A DNA stretch of 64,000 nt from an archaeon GW2011_AR20 (GCA_000830315.1 CP010426.1:713986-777985); one strand, 5' to 3'; counted from the stretch's first letter, positions 27,944-35,897 are shown. Translations and numbers: made by a program. Notes: generated from the sequence alone by a model not told the origin.

Positions 27944-29746
27944 TTAGTATTTGCTCTCCAAAAATAATCTTGGATAAATTCCAAGGGCTTTTAACTCATT
28001 TAATAATAAATTGAAAGCGTAACTCATCTCTATGGGGGTTATATCGACATTGCTTCCGCATTTTGTGCATGCTTTTTTGTCCTTGTTTGCATCATAAACA
28101 GCGAACATTCCGCAGTTCTCGCACACATAAACAACTGTTTTGTCTGAATCAAACCTCTCTTTTAACAATAAAGCTGCGCCGTGTGCAACAAAGCAGTCTT
28201 TTTCCATTTCTCCGACTCTTAATCCTCCGCCCTGTGCTCTTCCTTCAACAGGCTGTCTTGTCAATAATTGTATTCTTCCAGATGCCCTTGAATGTAGTTT
28301 ATTTGCGACCATATGCTTTAATTTTAGGTAATACATATTTCCGACGTAAATTTTGGCATCAAACTGTTCTCCTGTAACTCCATTGTGCATTGTCTCTGTT
28401 CCATTTTCCCTGAATCCAAGCCCAAGAAGCATATCCCTTAAATCTCTTTCACTCATGCTGTCAAATGTTGTCCCATCAATATACTTGCCAGATAAGGCTC
28501 CTATCTTGCCTGCTATGACCTCTATCAAATGACTTATTGTCATTCTGCTTGGAATGCCGTGAGGACTGAATATTAAATCAGGAATAATACCAGATGAAGA
28601 AAACGGCATATCTTCATGGGGCACAATCATTCCAATCACTCCTTTCTGACCATGACGCGATGCAAATTTATCCCCGATTTCAGGAATTCTTGGATCACGA
28701 ATCCTTATCTGCACAATTTTATTTCCTTCTTCATTTTCTGTAATAACAACATCATCAACAATTCCCCCTTCTCCATGTTTTATACTTACAGAACTTTCCC
28801 TTCTTGTTGAAGCTGCTATGCTAAATTCCTCTAAACTTGACAAGAATCTTGGGGGACTTGTTTTTCCTATAACGACATCTTCTGCATTTACCAAAGCCCC
28901 TGTATAAACAATTCCGTCTTTCTCAAGCAACCTGTAATTTTTTTCTGTCTTGTAACCCTTGACTTCCTTGTCCGGAACACAAACTTCGTCTATCAAGCCT
29001 CCTGAATAACGCAATTCTTCTGCTTCATAAGGCCTGAAATAAGTTGATCTTGCCAGACCCCTCTGCACGCTTCCTTTGTTTAGTATAATCGAGTCCTGCA
29101 TGTTATATCCTTCATAACTCATTAATGCAATTGTGACGTTTTGGCCAGCGGCATGGCTGTCATAATTTAAAATATCATGCATGAATGTTTTCACGATCGG
29201 CTTTTGGGGATAATGAAGCAAGGAAACATCTGTGTCCATTCTCAAATGAAAGTTGCTTGCATACAATCCCAGGCTCTGTTTCTGGATTTTACTTCCCCTT
29301 ATTAATCTTGAAGAGCTTCCAAAATTAGAATATGGAATTACAGAGGTTGTTAATCCTAAAATCGCCACAGGATCAATCTCCAAATGAGTATGCTCCTTGG
29401 TCAACTCATTTTCATACAATGCAATGAAAGCATTCTCTTCTTCCAAGGCATCCAGGTACTCTATTATTCCCATCTTAACCAGCTGGTCCCATGTCAGTTC
29501 ATTTTTTTTCAGTTTGTCAAGATGATCTTTATTAAGAAGTGATTTGCCGTCCTGAACAATAATTAAAGGTCTTCTTGTTCTTCCTGTTGAGCTTTCGATG
29601 TAAATCTCGTTGAATTCTTTATTATGCAAAATATTTACATTAAGTGGAAGTTTTCCGGTTCTTCTTCTTTCCTTGACGGAATTTACAAATGCGTCCGGGT
29701 CATTTACGTTTCCAATAAACTTTTCATTTAAATAGACATCAACCAT
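27944..29746 (-). CDS. rpoB1: RNA polymerase subunit B' (C-terminal half of B)
   Basis: 600 aa. It contains YEGYNMQDSIILNKGS, GDKFASRHGQKGVIG and VGEMEKDCFVAHGA, plus the C-terminal zinc site CENCG/CTKCG. In this genome B is split, as in methanogens, Archaeoglobus and haloarchaea. It overlaps rpoB'' by 8 bases. Confidence 0.97.
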   Translation of the reverse strand: MVDVYLNEKFIGNVNDPDAFVNSVKERRRTGKLPLNVNILHNKEFNEIYIESSTGRTRRPLIIVQDGKSLLNKDHLDKLKKNELTWDQLVKMGIIEYLDALEEENAFIALYENELTKEHTHLEIDPVAILGLTTSVIPYSNFGSSSRLIRGSKIQKQSLGLYASNFHLRMDTDVSLLHYPQKPIVKTFMHDILNYDSHAAGQNVTIALMSYEGYNMQDSIILNKGSVQRGLARSTYFRPYEAEELRYSGGLIDEVCVPDKEVKGYKTEKNYRLLEKDGIVYTGALVNAEDVVIGKTSPPRFLSSLEEFSIAASTRRESSVSIKHGEGGIVDDVVITENEEGNKIVQIRIRDPRIPEIGDKFASRHGQKGVIGMIVPHEDMPFSSSGIIPDLIFSPHGIPSRMTISHLIEVIAGKIGALSGKYIDGTTFDSMSERDLRDMLLGLGFRENGTETMHNGVTGEQFDAKIYVGNMYYLKLKHMVANKLHSRASGRIQLLTRQPVEGRAQGGGLRVGEMEKDCFVAHGAALLLKERFDSDKTVVYVCENCGMFAVYDANKDKKACTKCGSNVDITPIEMSYAFNLLLNELKALGIYPRLFLESKY

Positions 29747-31220
29747 TTTGATTTAATCCAGCTCCTTCCAATAATTTTTTTACTTTATCATCTGACATTT
29801 CTTCCTGCGTTATTTTGGCCAGTGATGCCAAATTTTTTCTTAGTCCGATGGGTGTTCCTTCTGGTGTCTCAACCGGACATAACCTTCCCCAGTGCGTCGG
29901 ATGCAGGGCACGCGCATCAAAATTTTCCTGCGCTGAACTCAATAATGATACAACCCTTTGCAGATGAGATGTTGTTGCAGTGAAATTAGTCCTGTCGATA
30001 TTTTGGCTTACTCCTTTTCTGCCCCCGACCCAAGCGCCGGTTGCCATAGCACTCTTGATTCTTGAAGTTAATAACTGATCCCTTATGATAATCTTGATTG
30101 ACTGGAACTTTCCACGCTTAACAAGCCTCTGGAAATTATACAAAACATCCTGTACCAGTGCGCGTAAATTAATCCTGAATAAATCCCCGAGTAAATCTCC
30201 TGATAACTTCAGGCGTTTGTTCATATAATGATCTTTATCTGTAATCTGCTTATTGTCGCGGGATATCATCAGGAATTTTTTGATGTACTTGCATAAATTA
30301 TAGGCTTTATCTGTTCTATTTCCCGAGACAATTCCCAGATGGGGCAATAAATATTTATCAAGCAAGTCTATAACTTTTTCACCATGATCAACCTGGTTTA
30401 ATCCTATTTTCTTGCTCAAATATTCCATTGCCTGTTCCTGCGATTTTATTTCAACAGTTTCATACAAGTTAATGAAAACATCATCATACTGCTTTTCATC
30501 TGAAATAAATCTTGTAATATCCTGGTCCTTTACCAATCCCAAGACCTTAATTACAGCAAATATCGGAACTCTTTTGAATCTTGTAAATGAAATATAAATT
30601 ATCCCGTCTTTCATTTGCTCAATGGTATGAGGAATTCTATAAACCCCTGATTCAGAATATAATTTTGCAGTATACTTGCTTGGTCCTGTTGCATTTCTTT
30701 CAATAAATAATTTATTGCTTACTAAATCCTCGACAATAATAAGCACACGCTCGTTGCCATTTAAAATAAAATATCCCCCCAAATCATTCGGATCTTCATA
30801 ATGCTTGGTCAGTTGCTCCTTATTTAATCCACTTAAATGGCAGAACTTTGACTTAACCATTACAGGGACTTTTCCGATTAGGGTCTCAAACTGTTCGCGT
30901 TCAACGCCATCCATGTAGGCTGAAACAGTCAAGTAGACAGGTGCAGAATAAGTTAACTTTCTTAATCTTGCCTCCATCGGATAAATATCCCTCCTGCTTC
31001 CGTCAGCTTCCACAATCTGTGGCTTTTCCACCCTTATTTTTCCGAATTTTATCTTGAAATCCTTAACTTCTGCAGGAATGATTGTTGGAATAATATCTTG
31101 AATTTCATTTACAATTTCCTGAATTCCCTTTTCAATAAATCTGTTGTAACTTTCTATGTTGCTCTCTACCAAGGAATGATTTTCAAAATAATTCTTTATT
31201 AATATTCTGTTGGGATTCAT
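29739..31220 (-). CDS. rpoB2: RNA polymerase subunit B'' (N-terminal half of B)
   Basis: 493 aa with the B-subunit protrusion and lobe and the fork-loop end PTHWGRLCPVETPEGTPIGLR, after which the split occurs. ATGA-type overlap (4 bases) with rpoH upstream. Confidence 0.97.
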   Translation of the reverse strand: MNPNRILIKNYFENHSLVESNIESYNRFIEKGIQEIVNEIQDIIPTIIPAEVKDFKIKFGKIRVEKPQIVEADGSRRDIYPMEARLRKLTYSAPVYLTVSAYMDGVEREQFETLIGKVPVMVKSKFCHLSGLNKEQLTKHYEDPNDLGGYFILNGNERVLIIVEDLVSNKLFIERNATGPSKYTAKLYSESGVYRIPHTIEQMKDGIIYISFTRFKRVPIFAVIKVLGLVKDQDITRFISDEKQYDDVFINLYETVEIKSQEQAMEYLSKKIGLNQVDHGEKVIDLLDKYLLPHLGIVSGNRTDKAYNLCKYIKKFLMISRDNKQITDKDHYMNKRLKLSGDLLGDLFRINLRALVQDVLYNFQRLVKRGKFQSIKIIIRDQLLTSRIKSAMATGAWVGGRKGVSQNIDRTNFTATTSHLQRVVSLLSSAQENFDARALHPTHWGRLCPVETPEGTPIGLRKNLASLAKITQEEMSDDKVKKLLEGAGLNQNG

Positions 31221-31453
31221 ATTACCACCCTGTAAAATTCACTCTCGCCTGTTGTTGGGCTTTTCCTAGTTATTTTTACAACGTCGCCTTTTTTTACATC
31301 TAGCTTTGATAATGCCGGATCTTCCTTCAAAACTCTCGGAAGCTGCTTCTTTGATATGTTAAATTTCTTCAGAACTTCCTCTGTCTGCTCCTCTGTCAAT
31401 TTAATGTGCCTAGGAACAAATTCGTGTTTTGTGATGTCTATTTCTTCTGGCAT
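31217..31453 (-). CDS. rpoH: RNA polymerase subunit H (Rpb5-like)
   Basis: 78 aa, the short archaeal form equal to the C-terminal domain of eukaryotic Rpb5: HEFVPRHIKLTEEQTEEVLK and KKGDVVKITRKSPTTGES. First protein gene of the polymerase operon, starting 14 bases after the end of the tRNA-Lys gene on the same strand, so both may come from one transcript. Confidence 0.96.
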   Translation of the reverse strand: MPEEIDITKHEFVPRHIKLTEEQTEEVLKKFNISKKQLPRVLKEDPALSKLDVKKGDVVKITRKSPTTGESEFYRVVI

Positions 31454-31467
31454 TTTTTTATTTTAAG

Positions 31468-31583
31468 CGGGCCGGATGGGACTTTCGCTTCATGAAGTTT
31501 GCCTCATGATCCTTTGAACCCACGACCACCTGCTTTCTCCAATCTTAAAAGGCAGATGCTCTACCAAGCTGAGCTACCAGCCC
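31468..31583 (-). tRNA. tRNA-Lys(UUU) with two introns
   Basis: Acceptor GGGCTGG/CCGGCCC, D-arm GCTC/GAGC, anticodon stem TCTGC/GCAGG, T stem GTGGG/CCCAT, discriminator G, no encoded CCA. The anticodon loop begins CTTTTA (anticodon UUU) and is interrupted by about 11 nt (31535-31545) at the canonical 37/38 site. The T loop begins TTCAAA and is interrupted by about 31 nt (31482-31512), which contains the self-complementary pair TCATGA...TCATGA. Removing both gives a 74-nt tRNA with a 7-nt T loop. Confidence 0.88.
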
Positions 31584-31743
31584 ATCGTCGATATTTTAAG
31601 TAATCAATCCAAACAATCAAGATAAATTAGCATAGTTTTAACAAGTTAATTATCAATTTTGAATTTATTTTTGCTGTAATTTTAGTATCCTCTTGACTCA
31701 TTTTAGAAAGATTACTTATTATCAATAAATTTTTGGCATTTTG

Positions 31744-31757
31744 TGTATTTATAAAGG
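31744..31757 (-). promoter_or_regulatory. promoter for tRNA-Lys / RNA polymerase operon
   Basis: Minus-strand CCTTTATAAATACA about 160 bases upstream of the tRNA. On the other strand GTATATAAAGC (31788-31798) would drive the divergent small gene at 31869. Between 31584 and 31740 I see only AT-rich leader. Confidence 0.5.
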
Positions 31758-31798
31758 TTTCTTTTTTGAATTTCGTAAAGAGGTTGTATATAAAGCTT

Positions 31799-31833
31799 AC
31801 GGCGAGGTTGCATTGTTAAGTTATCGGGACTTG
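31799..31833 (+). repeat. direct repeat bounding the 31.8-35.1 kb segment, left copy
   Basis: CGGCGAGGTTGCATTG and, after a variable gap, GGGACTT. The same motif with one change occurs at 35051-35084. GC-rich compared with its surroundings. Confidence 0.5.
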
Positions 31834-31868
31834 AATTCTCAGAAAAATTCAGAAAGGGGGTGAAAAAA

Positions 31869-32003
31869 ATGAAAGCGAGAGCTATCTTAAAAAATAAAGA
31901 AAAACAAAATAGTAAAATGATTATTTTGTTTTGTAGTCTATTGATTATTTATGGAATGTTATTAGGCTACTTAACTAAGACCATCTTATCTTTTTCGAAA
32001 TGA
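31869..32003 (+). CDS. small single-span membrane protein, 44 aa
   Basis: ATG after a strong GGGGGTG ribosome-binding site and TATA GTATATAAAGC about 75 bases upstream. A Lys/Arg-rich N-terminus (KARAILKNKEKQNSK) is followed by one hydrophobic helix (MIILFCSLLIIYGMLLGYL). Its last 29 bases overlap a small membrane-protein gene on the opposite strand. Function unknown. Confidence 0.5.
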   Translation: MKARAILKNKEKQNSKMIILFCSLLIIYGMLLGYLTKTILSFSK

Positions 32004-32151
32004 GTGCTAATACAATGCCTATAACAGCAATAACAACACCCACTAGTGCAACATCTGTGCTTTTAGTGATAGAGTAAGAAATTATTGCATATAAAATTCC
32101 TACAACCACTAAAACAACAACAAACCACATTAATGCTTGCTTTGGTGTCAT
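31975..32151 (-). CDS. small two-span membrane protein, 58 aa
   Basis: ATG 32151 preceded by AAGGAGGT, a near-perfect Shine-Dalgarno. Two hydrophobic helices (MWFVVVLVVVGILYAII and VALVGVVIAVIGIVLALI) separated by a short polar loop, ending in KKIRWS. Convergent and overlapping by 29 bases with the 44-aa gene. Function unknown. Confidence 0.6.
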   Translation of the reverse strand: MTPKQALMWFVVVLVVVGILYAIISYSITKSTDVALVGVVIAVIGIVLALISKKIRWS

Positions 32152-32274
32152 ACTCTTAACCTCCTTGAAAATGTTGGTTAATGAGAAGGGAAGGCAAGAT
32201 AAAAGCCTTTCCTTTTTTATTATTGGAGTTCAAAAAAGAAAAGTTTTATATATAAATTGGTACCTAATCTTAAC

Positions 32275-32445
32275 ATGGCAATATTACAAAAACAGCTCTC
32301 TCGTAAGGTAGGTAATAAAGAATATATTAAATATGTTGTAGTTATTCCTTCTGAAATTGTTAAAGAGGCAAAAATGAAAGAGGGGGATACAATTAAGTTT
32401 AGTGTTAAAAAAGGTGAAATTTCTTTGATAAATTTTGGTAAATAA
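32275..32445 (+). CDS. AbrB/SpoVT-type DNA-binding protein
   Basis: 56 aa, swapped-hairpin AbrB fold: SRKVGNKEYIKYVVVIPSEIVKEAKMKEGDTIKFSV. I choose ATG 32275 rather than an in-frame TTG at 32257: the TATA box TTTTATATATAAAT (32244-32256) puts transcription start close to this ATG (leaderless). A GGTACC palindrome sits between TATA and start, also found twice at the transposase promoter. Confidence 0.75.
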   Translation: MAILQKQLSRKVGNKEYIKYVVVIPSEIVKEAKMKEGDTIKFSVKKGEISLINFGK

Positions 32446-32493
32446 CCATTTCATAATAGAAACGTTTATAATTTCTACGATGCTATTAATTTT

Positions 32494-33387
32494 ATGGAAG
32501 AAATAAAATATAAAGAATATTTTTTATTTATGTTATACCCCTATAAAAGAGAAGAAATTGATGAGAGCCAAATAAATCAAATTGAAATTACAGAATCCGA
32601 TGTCTATAGGGTTTTAGGTGAAATAGGTAAGATTGAGAGAAAAAAAGATGAGAAAATACAGATTACTTTAATATTAGATTCTGTAGGTGGAGAAATTTAT
32701 CCATCATATAAAATTATTAATTTATTAAGAAATAAGTGTGATAAATTATCTGTATTTATACCAGAAAAAGCAAAAAGTGCTGCTACATTAATGACTTTAG
32801 GAGCAGATGAGATTATCATGTCTGCAGAATCAGAATTAGGACCATTAGATTTGCCCATGAGAGAGCACCCCATGTTAGAAGAAATGAAAGAATTTTCTGC
32901 ATTAGATGTTGTAAGACCATTTAGCTTATTATATGATAATGCTAAGAATTTAGCAATAAATAATTTAGGGATAGTTCTAAGGAAAAATGTTGGACTAAGC
33001 AGGAAAGATTCAGTAAAAATTGCATTAGAATTTTCAAAAGATTATGTTAATCCAATAATTTGTAAAATTGATCCTTTATTATTTTCTAAGTCATATAGAC
33101 TATTACAAATTGCTCAAGAGTATGCAAGAGAATTTTTAGCTAGATACATGTTTAAAAATGATAGTTATGAAACAAAACTAAAAAAATCTGAAAGTATAGC
33201 GTATGAACTTGTTTGGGGATTTCCAGAACACGGCTTTGTTATTAATCGGGAAAGAGCGAGAAAGCAATTAAAACTTAATATCGTTGATGTAGAAAGTTTT
33301 AAAGGATTGTCGGAATTTGGTAAAAATCTTCTAAATAAACCAGTTATGGAAAAAATTATTAAGTTAAATAAAGAACTAAAATTATAA
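32494..33387 (+). CDS. ClpP/SppA-fold serine protease of the SDH (serine dehydrogenase proteinase) type
   Basis: 297 aa. The crotonase/ClpP fold is seen in ITLILDSVGGEIYPSYKIINLL, then PEKAKSAATLMTLGADEIIMS (nucleophile Ser in KSAATL) and SELGPLDLPMREHP. No N-terminal signal, so membrane association is not evident. Similar soluble or membrane-associated proteins occur in archaeal and bacterial accessory regions. TATA-like AACGTTTATAATTT lies 25-30 bases upstream. Confidence 0.8.
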   Translation: MEEIKYKEYFLFMLYPYKREEIDESQINQIEITESDVYRVLGEIGKIERKKDEKIQITLILDSVGGEIYPSYKIINLLRNKCDKLSVFIPEKAKSAATLMTLGADEIIMSAESELGPLDLPMREHPMLEEMKEFSALDVVRPFSLLYDNAKNLAINNLGIVLRKNVGLSRKDSVKIALEFSKDYVNPIICKIDPLLFSKSYRLLQIAQEYAREFLARYMFKNDSYETKLKKSESIAYELVWGFPEHGFVINRERARKQLKLNIVDVESFKGLSEFGKNLLNKPVMEKIIKLNKELKL

Positions 33388-33546
33388 TCCTATAAATTTA
33401 TCTCTTCTTATTTTTTCATCTTTTGCTACTTCTTTAGCTAATTCTTTTAGGATATTCTTATCACTATTAAAAAACTGAAGATTTGATGTAATTTCAAATT
33501 TAGTATTATAAGAATCTACAAATTTTTTTTCCTTAATTTTTATCAT
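33382..33546 (-). CDS. small hypothetical protein, 54 aa
   Basis: Starts MIKIKEKKFVDSYN and ends KDEKIRRDKFIGL. I use ATG 33546 rather than 33570 because minus-strand TATA AAGTTTATATG lies about 26 bases before it. It overlaps the end of the protease gene by six bases, convergently. No recognised motif. Confidence 0.4.
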   Translation of the reverse strand: MIKIKEKKFVDSYNTKFEITSNLQFFNSDKNILKELAKEVAKDEKIRRDKFIGL

Positions 33547-33587
33547 ACGATATATAAAATAGTGTAACATATAAACTTTTCTATGTA

Positions 33588-33619
33588 GGTACCGAAAGGT
33601 TTATATAGTAATAGGTACC
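33588..33619. promoter_or_regulatory. pair of GGTACC palindromes flanking the transposase TATA box
   Basis: GGTACC at 33588-33593 and 33614-33619, 26 bases apart, on either side of GGTTTATATAGT. A third copy is at 32259-32264 in the AbrB promoter, with the longer identity GGTACCTAAT shared by 32259 and 33614. Likely operator for the AbrB-like protein. Confidence 0.5.
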
Positions 33620-33629
33620 TAATATAAGA

Positions 33630-34499
33630 ATGGAAAAATCATGCTTATATTGTAGGAATACCAACATCATTAAGCGAGGTAAAAGAATAACAAAGAATAG
33701 GGGTTTAATTCAGCGTTATTCTTGTAAGGATTGTAAAAGAAGGTTTACCCTTAACGATGGCTTTTACAAGATGAGAAATACACCAGAGAAAATAACAGAA
33801 GCATTAAATCTTTACTTTTCTGGTGTTAGCTTAAGAAAGACACAAGAACATTTAGGAGTATTCTATAACCATAATTGCAGTTATGTAACCATATTAAAAT
33901 GGATTAGAAAATATTGTAATCAGATTAAAGACTATACTGAAAAACTAAAATTAAACACAAGTGAGCAAATTCAAGTAGATGAAATGGAATTTAAAACAAA
34001 AGGCAAGAAATCTTGGTTTATTGATGTTATTGATGCTAACACAAGATTTATGTTAGCAAGTGGTTATTTTAAAAATCGTGGCAAGAAAGAGATTACAGAA
34101 ATATTAAAATCTGTTAGAGAAAAGAGTCAAGATAATATTAAGGAAGTTTATACCGACGGTTGGTTAGTTTATCCTTATGTATTGAGAAAAATTTTTGGGC
34201 TAAATAAAATAGAAGGCAAAAGTAAGATTAAACATTTTCAAAATATAGGATCAGAAGGAAGGTTTAATCATAAAATTGAAAGATTACATAATTCAATTAG
34301 AGAACGAACCAAAATTTTTAGAAATTTTAAGAGATTAGAAAGTGCAAAAGCAATAATGAATGGCTATGAAATTTATTATAATTTTATTAGGAAACATCAA
34401 GCAATTGGATGCTGTCCTTATGAACTAGCATTACCATACTTAAAACTAAAAAATAAAAATAAATGGTTAGATTTAATAAGATTAAGTCAAAATCATTAA
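33630..34499 (+). CDS. IS6/IS240-like DDE transposase with N-terminal zinc ribbon
   Basis: 289 aa. CLYCRN...CKDCKRRF zinc ribbon (residues 5-40), a helix-turn-helix (SGVSLRKTQEHLG), then the DDE core: QVDEMEFKTKGKKSWFIDVID, VYTDGWLVYP and the third acid in HKIERLHNSIRERT. Complete and apparently active. Obvious terminal inverted repeats were not found: the gene ends overlapping an opposing gene, so it may be a domesticated or passenger copy. A truncated relative lies at 35304. Confidence 0.85.
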   Translation: MEKSCLYCRNTNIIKRGKRITKNRGLIQRYSCKDCKRRFTLNDGFYKMRNTPEKITEALNLYFSGVSLRKTQEHLGVFYNHNCSYVTILKWIRKYCNQIKDYTEKLKLNTSEQIQVDEMEFKTKGKKSWFIDVIDANTRFMLASGYFKNRGKKEITEILKSVREKSQDNIKEVYTDGWLVYPYVLRKIFGLNKIEGKSKIKHFQNIGSEGRFNHKIERLHNSIRERTKIFRNFKRLESAKAIMNGYEIYYNFIRKHQAIGCCPYELALPYLKLKNKNKWLDLIRLSQNH

Positions 34500-34723
34500 A
34501 TTTTAGGATAACCTATCCAATCTTCGATTTTTTTACATTTAGCACACTTGACTATAATTCTAAATTTATTCTTTTTAAAATCTTTAAAATTAAAATCCCA
34601 TTCATAATCTATTTTTGAACCGACTGGAAATTTCTTTTTACAATTAGGACAATTATGTTCTTTTAGAAAATTGTCTATTAACTTTTGTGTTTTATCTGAA
34701 AACTCATTATTAAGATTAGACAT
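34496..34723 (-). CDS. zinc-ribbon protein, 75 aa
   Basis: Two Cys pairs: CPNCKKKF and CAKCKKIEDW, separated by about 35 residues, forming one probable zinc ribbon. N-terminal helix. Its stop overlaps the transposase stop by four bases. Role unknown. Confidence 0.6.
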   Translation of the reverse strand: MSNLNNEFSDKTQKLIDNFLKEHNCPNCKKKFPVGSKIDYEWDFNFKDFKKNKFRIIVKCAKCKKIEDWIGYPKI

Positions 34724-34762
34724 AATTAAAATGAAGGTTAAAGATATATAAAGTTTATTAAT

Positions 34763-34990
34763 TTAACAGAAAACTAATTTATAGAATGTTGCTAAAATGA
34801 ATAAAGAAACAAAAGAAATTAATAGATACTTCGCATATCTTACAATCATTCTCGCAATAGGGCTAACAATCATAGAGATATAAGGCAATCTCATTCCGAT
34901 AAGAGAACCTACTGAAATAATAATTCCTATTAACAACCATTTAAATTCAATAAATTCTATAACTGATGGGCAAATACCAAAGATATCCAT
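34763..34990 (-). CDS. small membrane protein, 75 aa
   Basis: Two hydrophobic segments (WLLIGIIISVGSLIGM and YLLISFVSLFILATFY) joined by a basic stretch (RMIVRYAKY). Two Cys. Its minus-strand leader would contain the palindromic region around 35026-35085. Function unknown. Confidence 0.45.
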   Translation of the reverse strand: MDIFGICPSVIEFIEFKWLLIGIIISVGSLIGMRLPYISMIVSPIARMIVRYAKYLLISFVSLFILATFYKLVFC

Positions 34991-35050
34991 AAAAATATTA
35001 AGATTGATTACTTTTTAATCCTTACTAAAGTCCCTTTAAGTTAACAATAC

Positions 35051-35084
35051 CCGGCGAGGTTACATTGGTGCATTAAGGGGACTT
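35051..35084 (+). repeat. direct repeat bounding the 31.8-35.1 kb segment, right copy
   Basis: CGGCGAGGTTACATTG, then GGGGACTT; one mismatch in 16 to the copy at 31799. It also lies inside an imperfect hairpin whose outer arms are AAGTCCCTTTAA (35033-35044) and TTAAGGGGACTT (35073-35084). Confidence 0.5.
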
Positions 35085-35122
35085 ATCACAAGTCTTATAA
35101 ATAAAAGAATCATTATTCTAGT

Positions 35123-35326
35123 ATGCCTAAAAATCCAACATTTAATACCCTTTTTCTAGTAATATTTGTTGTTATCTCATTCTTTTTATTATTGTGGGGA
35201 GCAAATTCATTAATGAAGAATATTTCTCCTTTCTCAACCGAAACTAATTTTATAATCTCTTTAATTATTGTAATTGGTTTCTTTGTTGGTGGTGGTTTTG
35301 CTTTCAAAAAGCTGAAGATAATTTAA
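35123..35326 (+). CDS. small two-span membrane protein, 67 aa
   Basis: Hydrophobic segments LFLVIFVVISFFLLLWGA and FIISLIIVIGFFVGGGFAF with a polar loop. TATA TCTTATAAATAAAA lies about 25 bases before the ATG (leaderless). Ends inside the transposase remnant on the other strand. Function unknown. Confidence 0.5.
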   Translation: MPKNPTFNTLFLVIFVVISFFLLLWGANSLMKNISPFSTETNFIISLIIVIGFFVGGGFAFKKLKII

Positions 35327-35594
35327 TCAATTCTAACCACTTATTATTTGAATTAAGTTTTAAATCGGTAGCAAGTTCGTAAGGACTACATTCTATCGCT
35401 TGATGTTTTGTAATGAAGTTATAATATATTTCAAAACCTTTCATAATTGATTGTGCTGAATATAAAGAGCCGTGAAATTGCCTGAATGTTTTTGTTCTAT
35501 GTCTTATATTATTGTGCAACCTTTCAATAGGATAATTAAACAAATTAAATAAAAAATATGGTCTTGAGAATTTATTAGAAAATTGAGCGCCCAA
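35304..35594 (-). pseudogene. 3' remnant of an IS6/IS240-like transposase
   Basis: Only the last ~75 residues match the complete transposase at 33630: IERLHNNIRHRTKTFRQF against IERLHNSIRERTKIFRNF, then FEIYYNFITKHQAIECSPYELA. The catalytic Asp residues are absent. The open frame runs a few codons into the end of the tRNA-Asp gene, so the element was truncated right at the tRNA. Confidence 0.8.
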
Positions 35595-35661
35595 GCCGGG
35601 ATTTGAACCCGGGTTGCCACCGTGACAGGGTGGAGTCCTAACCGAACTAGACTACTTGAGC
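35588..35661 (-). tRNA. tRNA-Asp(GUC)
   Basis: Acceptor GCTCAAG/CTTGGGC, anticodon loop CTGTCAC (GUC), T loop TTCAAAT, discriminator G, no CCA. No intron: the only uninterrupted tRNA gene of the five in this window. Confidence 0.95.
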
Positions 35662-35713
35662 TTAAATCTAAAAGAAATCTGTTTATTTTTAAAGTTTGTT
35701 ATTTAAAAATAAA

Positions 35714-35863
35714 TCTCCACGGCCAGATTTGAACTGGCAACCTCACGGGTTCAGCTATCTGTTTTTCATCCTTAGCTTTTGCTTTAAGTCAAACAGTGAA
35801 TTCATCTACAGCCGTTAAAGCCATATTCGTCATATGTGTGCTCTGCCGTTGAGCTACGTGGAG
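35714..35863 (-). tRNA. tRNA-Tyr(GUA) with two introns
   Basis: Acceptor CTCCACG/CGTGGAG has the archaeal Tyr identity pair C1-G72 and discriminator A. D-arm GCTC/GAGC, T-arm GCCAG/CTGGC with TTCAAAT. Removing about 22 nt at 35815-35836 joins CA to CGG, giving anticodon stem CACGG/CCGTG; removing about 56 nt at 35750-35805 leaves loop CTGTAGC with anticodon GUA. Intron 1 holds hairpin CATAT/ATATG; intron 2 holds CTGTTT/AAACAG. Spliced length 72 nt. Confidence 0.85.
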
Positions 35864-35897
35864 GATTAATTAAAGAATAAACCTTTAGTTTTTAAAT

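Noticed and set aside
27943-27984. 14-codon N-terminal extension of RpoA'
   Set aside because: It overlaps the rpoB' coding end; ATG 27942 follows the rpoB' stop by one base, as for gyrA, S12 and L30e.
31799-31833. The 31.8/35.1 kb repeat as a shared 5' UTR or riboswitch
   Set aside because: At 31.8 kb it would be in a plus-strand leader; at 35.1 kb it lies upstream of the plus-strand TATA and would be in a minus-strand leader in the reverse sense, so a common RNA function is unlikely.
35304-35594. Functional 96-aa gene near tRNA-Asp
   Set aside because: It matches only the C-terminal part of the complete transposase and its first codons overlap the tRNA.
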